Assembly: GCA_030745255.1 (NCBI GenBank)
Contig: JASLOY010000103.1
Location: 1-9,632 of the forward strand
Source: Vicinamibacterales bacterium
GTDB lineage: Bacteria; Acidobacteriota; Vicinamibacteria; Vicinamibacterales; UBA8438
Direction: 5' to 3'
Length of the DNA stretch: 9,632 nt
The first letter of the stretch is position 1; each line of letters begins with the position of its first letter. The notes beneath the pieces are model-generated. The model had not been told where the DNA came from. It saw only the letters and a list, made by a program, of their open reading frames with translations, and searched no databases. Shown here piece after piece: positions 5,883-9,632 of the stretch. Both the position numbers and the translations under genes were made by a program.

Positions 5883-6773
5883 TCACCCACCCCTGCCGCC
5901 GCCTCCTCCAGCCTGCGGAACGAGATACAGCATCGCGTTGCCGATGTTCGCGTCCCAGACGATGTTGAAGAACAGGGTGTTGGCGCCGACGTCGATCTGG
6001 ACGAAACGGATCCCCGCCGGGACCGACCCGAAGGGGATCAGCTTCTCCGAGCCCGTCTCCGTCTCGATCGTGACCGGCGTCGACGTCACGCTCGTCTGCT
6101 CGCCGTTCGCAGGATAGAAGAGCGTGACCACCAAGTTTTGCGGCGTGGCTTGCGACTGCCCCACCCTGACCGTCATGAGCACGTTCCCGCGATCGAAGAA
6201 CTCGTCCGACGTGAGGTCGTCCGCCGTATCGAACACGCCGTCAGGTCCTGCGCTCGTGATCTGACCGGTCCGAGTCGTCAGCGCGACGCCGCCAGTAATC
6301 GGATCGGTGTCGGGCTTGGTGGACTCGGGGCAGGTGTAGCGGAGCGTCTGACCCCACGAGTCGACCAGATAGTCGCCGGCAGAGAAGAACCGCCGGATGT
6401 AGGGTCCGTTCCAGCCCATTGGCGCATGGCCCCGGTGATCGGTCGACCCGTCCACCGTGTGGTAGGTGACGACGCTGGGGTCCCAACTGCCGTCGCACAG
6501 CGTGTGGGTCCCGCCGGTCGCGTTGAGCTCCTCGAGGCTCTTGGGCAGCCGCCCGACGTCACCGACAAACCCGTAGGTCTTCTTCTTGGCGCTCCCTGTG
6601 GCCGCCTCGACGAGGTGCGCGAGCTGGCGTTGGGTCTCGCGCTCGTTCGACCCGGTGAGGCTCAGCACTTCCACCGGAGCCAGCGTGATGACCAGGGTCG
6701 CCAGGACGGCCAGAAGGACCAGTGCCCCAACGAGCGCGAACCCGCGATCGGCTTGCCAGCGTCGCGGGGGCAT
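5883..6773 (-). CDS. Pseudopilin-like protein with a GspG-type region
   Basis: Starting at the ATG at 6773 the product has 296 residues. A basic leader (MPPRRWQADRG) precedes a prepilin-type processing site G11|F12 and a hydrophobic helix 'FALVGALVLLAVLATLVITL' (12-31), as in type IV pilins and type II secretion pseudopilins. Mature residue 5 is Gly rather than Glu, as seen in GspK-like minor pseudopilins. The globular part has 'MGWNGPYIRRFFSAGDYLVD' (119-138) leading into 'SWGQTLRY', then 'TSAGPDGVFDTADDL' (173-187). These follow the GspG pattern 'GPYl...DpWG.pY.Y' and the Asp-rich calcium-binding 'S.GpDg..gTdDDi'. Two cysteines, 93 and 148, might form a disulphide. A C-terminal domain of about 100 residues and a glycine tail (GGGGGRGG) are extra to GspG. 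An upstream ATG at 6812 would add 13 residues, but AGAGG lies just before 6773 and none before 6812. No secretion or pilus genes are adjacent. Confidence 0.78.
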   Translation of the reverse strand: MPPRRWQADRGFALVGALVLLAVLATLVITLAPVEVLSLTGSNERETQRQLAHLVEAATGSAKKKTYGFVGDVGRLPKSLEELNATGGTHTLCDGSWDPSVVTYHTVDGSTDHRGHAPMGWNGPYIRRFFSAGDYLVDSWGQTLRYTCPESTKPDTDPITGGVALTTRTGQITSAGPDGVFDTADDLTSDEFFDRGNVLMTVRVGQSQATPQNLVVTLFYPANGEQTSVTSTPVTIETETGSEKLIPFGSVPAGIRFVQIDVGANTLFFNIVWDANIGNAMLYLVPQAGGGGGRGG

Positions 6774-6822
6774 CGACCTCTTCCAGGCGACAGCTCCAAG
6801 ACTAGAAGTCATGCTAAGTACT

Positions 6823-6828
6823 TTTATA
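6823..6828 (-). promoter_or_regulatory. Candidate -10 box for the pseudopilin-like gene
   Basis: The minus strand reads TATAAA here, inside an AT-rich patch (about 6811-6880) that contrasts with the GC-rich surroundings. It lies about 50 bases before the preferred ATG at 6773, which would leave a leader containing the AGAGG site. If this is the promoter, the alternative ATG at 6812 would be almost leaderless. No clear -35 hexamer is seen. Confidence 0.3.
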
Positions 6829-6930
6829 CACTAAAAACGATCAACTTGAACGACTTACACGATATATAACGAATATTCAGGTACTTTGCGTCGTCGCCAA
6901 GCCAAGCCGCCTGTTGTCAGAGGTGGGCTC

Positions 6931-6951
6931 GACGGTGCGGAAGGCACCGTC
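6931..6951. repeat. Perfect 8-bp hairpin
   Basis: GACGGTGC (6931-6938) and GCACCGTC (6944-6951) are exact inverted repeats around a 5-base loop. No T-run follows on either strand. It lies between the AT-rich divergent region and the dehydrogenase relic and may be an RNA stem-loop or a protein-binding dyad. Confidence 0.35.
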
Positions 6952-7010
6952 TCGTGGAGAGGGGTGGTCTACGCAGGACGGCTGGCGACCGAGCCGGCGG
7001 GGGCCGGTCG

Positions 7011-7252
7011 GTCGAAGCACCAGCGTGGAGAGGCAACGTGTTCGTCGGATCCCTGCGCGAAGGCGGAATACCGGGCACGGGCACCTGCAGCGGATCGTGC
7101 TCAACGAGAGCACGGAGGAGCTGCGGCGCGAGTCGCTGTTGAGGGAGCTCAGGCAGCGCATCCGGGAAGTGCGCGAAGGACCCGACGGGTTCCTGTACGT
7201 GCCCACCGATGAGGACGACGGTGCGCTTCTGAGGATCGAGCCGGCCCCGTGA
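7011..7252 (+). pseudogene. Frameshifted C-terminal relic of a PQQ sugar/sorbosone dehydrogenase
   Basis: Only the last propeller blade of a GSDH-family protein is left. One frame gives 'APAWRGNVFVGSLREGG' then 'IPGT'. After a one-base frame change near the GGG at 7079-7081 a second frame continues 'GHLQRIVLNE...' to 'QRIREVREGPDGFLYVPTDE' and ends '...LRIEPAP' with TGA at 7250-7252. Family members read 'GTGHLQRI' straight through this point, so one G appears to be lost from the G run. The final 32 residues match the C-terminus of the intact dehydrogenase at 2504-3745 in 25 positions, including the same LRIEPAP ending, but the relic has the extra 'REG.IPGTG' segment, so it derives from a distinct paralogue rather than a recent copy. 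No start, signal peptide or other blades are present upstream. Confidence 0.75.
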
Positions 7253-7268
7253 GCCGCGCCTGCCGCGA

Positions 7269-7409
7269 AGAGAATCCATCAGCGAGATCCGGGGGCGCGT
7301 GGGACACGACGACGCCGCCAACGACGTTGTCTTCACGCAGCAGGGCGTCGTCGACGCAGTGCCGATCTATAACGGCGCCAAGTACGGCATCGTCTGTTGG
7401 CAGAGGTAG
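7269..7409 (+). other. Possible small gene fragment after the dehydrogenase relic
   Basis: Directly after the relic a forward frame without an ATG reads 'ESISEIRGRVGHDDAANDV', continues through 'QQGVVDAVPIYNGAKYGIVC' and ends 'WQR' with a TAG at 7407. Codon third positions are mostly G or C and the wording is protein-like, but I recognise no family. The opposite strand over about 7374-7490 also has a protein-like frame ('DIDTEDYFGGSWRYLCQQ'), so the real strand, if any, is unclear. It is best treated as unassigned debris. Confidence 0.2.
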
Positions 7410-7436
7410 CGCCAGCTGCCGCCGAAATAGTCCTCA

Positions 7437-7452
7437 GTATCGATGTCGATAC
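7437..7452. promoter_or_regulatory. Operator-like palindrome upstream of the 72-residue gene
   Basis: GTATCGATGTCGATAC is a perfect 7-bp inverted repeat with a 2-base centre, ending 69 bases before the ATG at 7522. Its size and symmetry fit a dimeric regulator site, but no regulator is nearby and chance cannot be excluded. Confidence 0.25.
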
Positions 7453-7521
7453 CGTCGTTGGCGTCGGCCCGGGTCCGAGGTGGACTAGTGTTGTCGGCCG
7501 TCCGCGCCGATACCCTAGAGC

Positions 7522-7740
7522 ATGAAGATCAAGGTCCTTCACGACGACGGGAGCACCGAGACGTTGACCCTTACGGGCGATCTGGTGTGTCTCGAGAGCC
7601 GGCACTTTCGTCGTTTCCAGGCTGACGACCTGGAGCACTTCTTCACGCCGGACGGCCACTACGATGGGTCGGGCCGCGCCCTCCACGCGACCCCGCTGGA
7701 AGATGCCCTTCGACGTGGGGAAACCATCGAAGTGATGTGA
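7522..7740 (+). CDS. Small conserved-looking hypothetical protein, 72 residues
   Basis: The protein has no signal peptide or membrane segment and is probably cytoplasmic. It begins with a strand-turn-strand unit ('MKIKVLHDDGSTETLTLTG'), continues 'DLVCLESRHFRRFQADDLEH', then 'FFTPDGHYDGSGRAL' and ends with a short acidic/basic helix. The residue pattern (an HDDGS turn, a repeated T-L-T-L strand, an F-x-T-x-D/E-G-x-Y-D-G segment) looks like a genuine small beta domain of the kind found in Acidobacteriota hypothetical proteins, but I cannot name a family. No Shine-Dalgarno is visible. TACCCT lies five bases before the ATG (7511-7516), which would fit a leaderless transcript. Codon use is GC-rich like the neighbours. 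It precedes the 90-residue gene on the same strand by 226 bases. Confidence 0.6.
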   Translation: MKIKVLHDDGSTETLTLTGDLVCLESRHFRRFQADDLEHFFTPDGHYDGSGRALHATPLEDALRRGETIEVM

Positions 7741-7744
7741 CCCT

Positions 7745-7822
7745 CCTCAGTCTCCCCCGAACGCCGGATCTAGCTGGTTTGCCGACGGTGGTCACGCTCG
7801 TAGGGAAAGGCTGGGACTGAGG
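7745..7822. repeat. Spaced inverted repeat after the 72-residue gene
   Basis: CCTCAGTC (7745-7752) and GACTGAGG (7815-7822) are exact complements separated by 62 bases, starting five bases after the stop codon at 7738-7740. They could pair as the base of a long stem in the transcript. No function is evident. Confidence 0.25.
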
Positions 7823-7952
7823 CCACTGCCAGTCAGTCTTGCAACGTCTCGAAACAGTTGTTCACAAACCACAGCAACTCGGACATCACGGGGACACGCT
7901 CAGGGTTCATCCTCGAGTCGAGATGGCGGCTGCCCACCCGGCCGCCCCAGTA

Positions 7953-7958
7953 GGGAGG
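7953..7958 (+). promoter_or_regulatory. Ribosome binding site of the 90-residue gene
   Basis: GGGAGG lies eight bases before the ATG at 7967 and supports translation of this small gene. Confidence 0.55.
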
Positions 7959-7966
7959 CCCCGAGA

Positions 7967-8239
7967 ATGGCAGAAACGACTCTTCAAACCGTGGCGGTCA
8001 TTGCAGCCGTCACCCTCGGCGGAACGGTGACAGTCGCCGTCATGGCGTCGGGCAGCTCGGAAGGTCACGAGGGCGGCTTCGTTGGTCACCTCCACGCGCT
8101 TGCGCAACAGCTGCACGGGGGAGGCGGTCACTACGACCCGATGGCCCACGTGGTCGCGCGACTGCATCTCAAGCCGGACCGACCCCAGCACCTCGAGAAG
8201 ATCAACGAGATCGTCGAGTCCGACGATAGGAAGCATTAG
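7967..8239 (+). CDS. Small membrane-anchored His-rich hypothetical protein, 90 residues
   Basis: Residues 6-27 form one hydrophobic helix ('LQTVAVIAAVTLGGTVTVAV'), either an uncleaved anchor or a signal peptide. The remainder is small, hydrophilic and rich in histidine (nine His in 90 residues), with 'HLHALAQQLHGGGGHYDP' at 41-58. It ends in an amphipathic helix 'LHLKPDRPQHLEKINEIVES' (66-85). That last part follows the 'LxLTxxQxxkLxxIxxi' pattern of Spy/CpxP-like periplasmic chaperones and metal-sensor proteins, but only one such helix is present, far less than the usual Spy length. A role in metal or envelope stress is possible but not shown. The ribosome site is good. It is convergent with the sensor kinase gene 280 bases away. 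Confidence 0.6.
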   Translation: MAETTLQTVAVIAAVTLGGTVTVAVMASGSSEGHEGGFVGHLHALAQQLHGGGGHYDPMAHVVARLHLKPDRPQHLEKINEIVESDDRKH

Positions 8240-8518
8240 ACCACCCCAGTTAACGGAAGACCGACTATCCGACTCGGGTCCTGCCCTCTGCCGCCCTCGG
8301 CCAACGGGGGAGGGACGCCGGGGTGGGCATGCCCCACAACGGCGGAGTGGCTACCAGACGGTCGGTCTCCGCCTGACCAGACGGCGTCGCAACCACCTGC
8401 CAGAGCTGCTCTTCCAGCACGTGAGCAAACCCAGGATGTGCCTTCACGTCCGTCCAATCGGCACGTGCTGTCCGCACAGGGATGGCCTCGGCAGCACGCA
8501 CCAGCTCGCCAGGGCGAC
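8240..8518. other. Gap between convergent genes
   Basis: This 279-base gap separates the 90-residue gene from the end of the kinase gene. It contains the perfect palindrome GGGCATGCCC (8325-8334), extendable to a GTGGG/CCCAC stem at 8323-8337, which could help end transcripts. A 78-codon minus-strand frame with a GTG start (8265-8501) is open but has no ribosome site and no recognised motif, so it is not called as a gene. Confidence 0.35.
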
Positions 8519-9632
8519 CTACTCGGGGCGCTCTAGACGCATCGGGAGCGCAATGGTGAAGGTGGTCCCCTCGTCCACCTCGGTGGTGAAGGAGATGCTT
8601 CCACCATGCTCCTCGACGACCTTCCGAGAGACGGCCAGACCGAGGCCGGTCCCTTTACTCTTCTTCGTGGAGAAGAAGAGGTCGAAGACCTGACTCCGGG
8701 CGTCAGGGGGAATACCGGTGCCGGTGTCGGCCACCGAGAACTCGACGGTCTCCATCCCCTCCGTCTGCGCCTCAGAGTCGGGCTTGCTTTGCCCACCGCC
8801 GGGTGACCCACCGGTCCCGGCCGGACCACCTCGGGCCACACGCACGGTCACGGTGCCGCCCTTCTGGGTCGCGTCGACCCCGTTTGCCGCGAGGTTGATG
8901 AGACAACGCTCGATGCCTTTGGCGTCGAACCAGAAGGACGGAAGCTGGGGGACCGCGGCACACTCCAGGCGGACGCCACGCCGGTCGGCCCGCCGTTCCA
9001 CCGCCTTGACGGCGGCGGCGGCGATCTGGCTCGCGTCCACGAGCTGCCAGTCCGGCTCCCGAGGCTTGCTGTACGCCAGCATGTCCTGGGCAAGATCCGT
9101 GATCCGGTTCTGGGCCTCCTTCATCGACTGCCACGCCCGTTTGCCCCCGTCGTCGAACTTCTCCTGAATCTCCATGTCGACGACATCCTGGCCAAGCGAG
9201 AGCCCCAGCACATAGTTCCGAATGTCGTGAGCGAGGCCGGCCACCACCGTGCCGATGGCGGCGAGCCGCTCGGCCCGAGCCGACTCGCTCGCGAGACGGT
9301 GATTGTCATGAGCCAGGCCGGCGTGGGCCGCCACGGTCGTCAGCAGCTCCAGGTCGCCGTCCTCGAAGGCTGTTCCGGTGATCTTCGAGTCCAGATACAT
9401 CGCGCCCAGCACATCAGAGCGGCCCTGGATGGGCGCGCACATCGCCGAGGCGATCTGGTGCAGGACGACCGACTTCGGCCTCGCGTCGTTCCCGCCCTCG
9501 AAGACATTGCCGATCAGCACCGCGGCACCCTCGTCGACCGCCCGCTGGATCATCGAACTGTACCGCACCCGGTTCCTTGGACACACATTTAGACTACGCA
9601 GCTTGACGTAGCTCGTACTCCTCGCGCGCTTC
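8519..9632 (-). CDS. GAF-domain sensor histidine kinase, N-terminus outside the window
   Basis: The reading frame is open to the right edge, and a GTG at 9586 has no ribosome site, so the gene probably starts beyond the window. Numbering from that GTG, residues 1-100 are the later part of a GAF domain ('MCAPIQGRSDVLGAMYLDS', 49-67, then 'FEDGDLELLTTVAAHAGLAH', 74-93). A short helix leads to the HisKA H-box 'GTVVAGLAHDIRNYVLGL' with His120 as the phospho-acceptor. The ATPase domain has the N-box 'CLINLAANGVDAT' (228-240; Asn231, Asn235), the G1 box 'VADTGTGIP' (285-293), the F region 'FDLFFSTKK' and the G2 box 'GTGLGLAVSRKVVEEHGG' (312-329). There is no membrane segment in the visible part, so it may be cytosolic. 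The GAF-kinase order resembles kinases that carry an upstream FHA domain. A Gly/Ser-rich insert (about 253-278) sits between the N-box and the G1 box. No response regulator is seen next to it. Confidence 0.88.
   Translation of the reverse strand, partial: KRARSTSYVKLRSLNVCPRNRVRYSSMIQRAVDEGAAVLIGNVFEGGNDARPKSVVLHQIASAMCAPIQGRSDVLGAMYLDSKITGTAFEDGDLELLTTVAAHAGLAHDNHRLASESARAERLAAIGTVVAGLAHDIRNYVLGLSLGQDVVDMEIQEKFDDGGKRAWQSMKEAQNRITDLAQDMLAYSKPREPDWQLVDASQIAAAAVKAVERRADRRGVRLECAAVPQLPSFWFDAKGIERCLINLAANGVDATQKGGTVTVRVARGGPAGTGGSPGGGQSKPDSEAQTEGMETVEFSVADTGTGIPPDARSQVFDLFFSTKKSKGTGLGLAVSRKVVEEHGGSISFTTEVDEGTTFTIALPMRLERPE

Noticed and set aside
5712..6869. Long plus-strand open frame of 385 codons
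   Set aside because: It is antisense to the pseudopilin-like gene, is Arg-rich and has no recognisable domain or ribosome site.
8265..8501. Minus-strand 78-codon frame after the kinase gene
   Set aside because: It needs a GTG start without a ribosome site and shows no family motif. It remains possible but is not supported.

Overview
The window is GC-rich and looks like a chromosomal stretch from a soil-type Acidobacteriota, most likely Vicinamibacteria. This is inferred from protein character: a secreted protein with the 'TPDGRPDLQGVWNF' opening common in that group, a sorbosone-dehydrogenase-type PQQ protein, a Tat-exported epoxide-hydrolase-like enzyme, and large gaps with decayed fragments. 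No phage, transposase, CRISPR or rRNA gene was recognised.

Layout. 1-207: nothing supported beyond a ribosome binding site. 208-1158 (+): a two-domain arrestin-fold protein, separated by a stem-loop from the convergent 1219-2493 (-). 1219-3745 (-): a two-gene operon, PQQ-type sugar/sorbosone dehydrogenase (2504-3745) followed 10 bp later by a Tat-exported alpha/beta hydrolase. 3746-4178: the promoter of that operon plus a short signal-peptide ORF with a near-ideal ribosome binding site. 4179-5165 (-): a secreted Acidobacteriota-type hypothetical protein. 5166-5882: no intact gene, but a degenerate tRNA-Glu-like sequence and a fragment resembling the C-terminus of a periplasmic substrate-binding protein. 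5883-6773 (-): a lone pseudopilin-like protein with a GspG-type region. 6774-7010: an AT-rich intergenic patch. 7011-7252 (+): the frameshifted C-terminal relic of a second PQQ dehydrogenase, related to the intact one upstream. 7522-7740 and 7967-8239 (+): two small hypothetical genes. 8519-9632 (-): a GAF-HisKA-HATPase sensor kinase running off the right edge.

Functionally, most intact products are predicted to act outside the cytoplasm: the dehydrogenase, the hydrolase, the DLQGVW protein and the pseudopilin. The dehydrogenase and hydrolase are probably co-expressed and may act on related small molecules. The region from about 5.37 to 7.41 kb is dominated by fragments and looks like an old insertion/deletion zone. 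The best candidates for a closer look are the bacterial arrestin-like protein, the tRNA-Glu relic, the dehydrogenase relic and the lone Gly5 pseudopilin. I see no convincing new multi-gene defence or mobile system.
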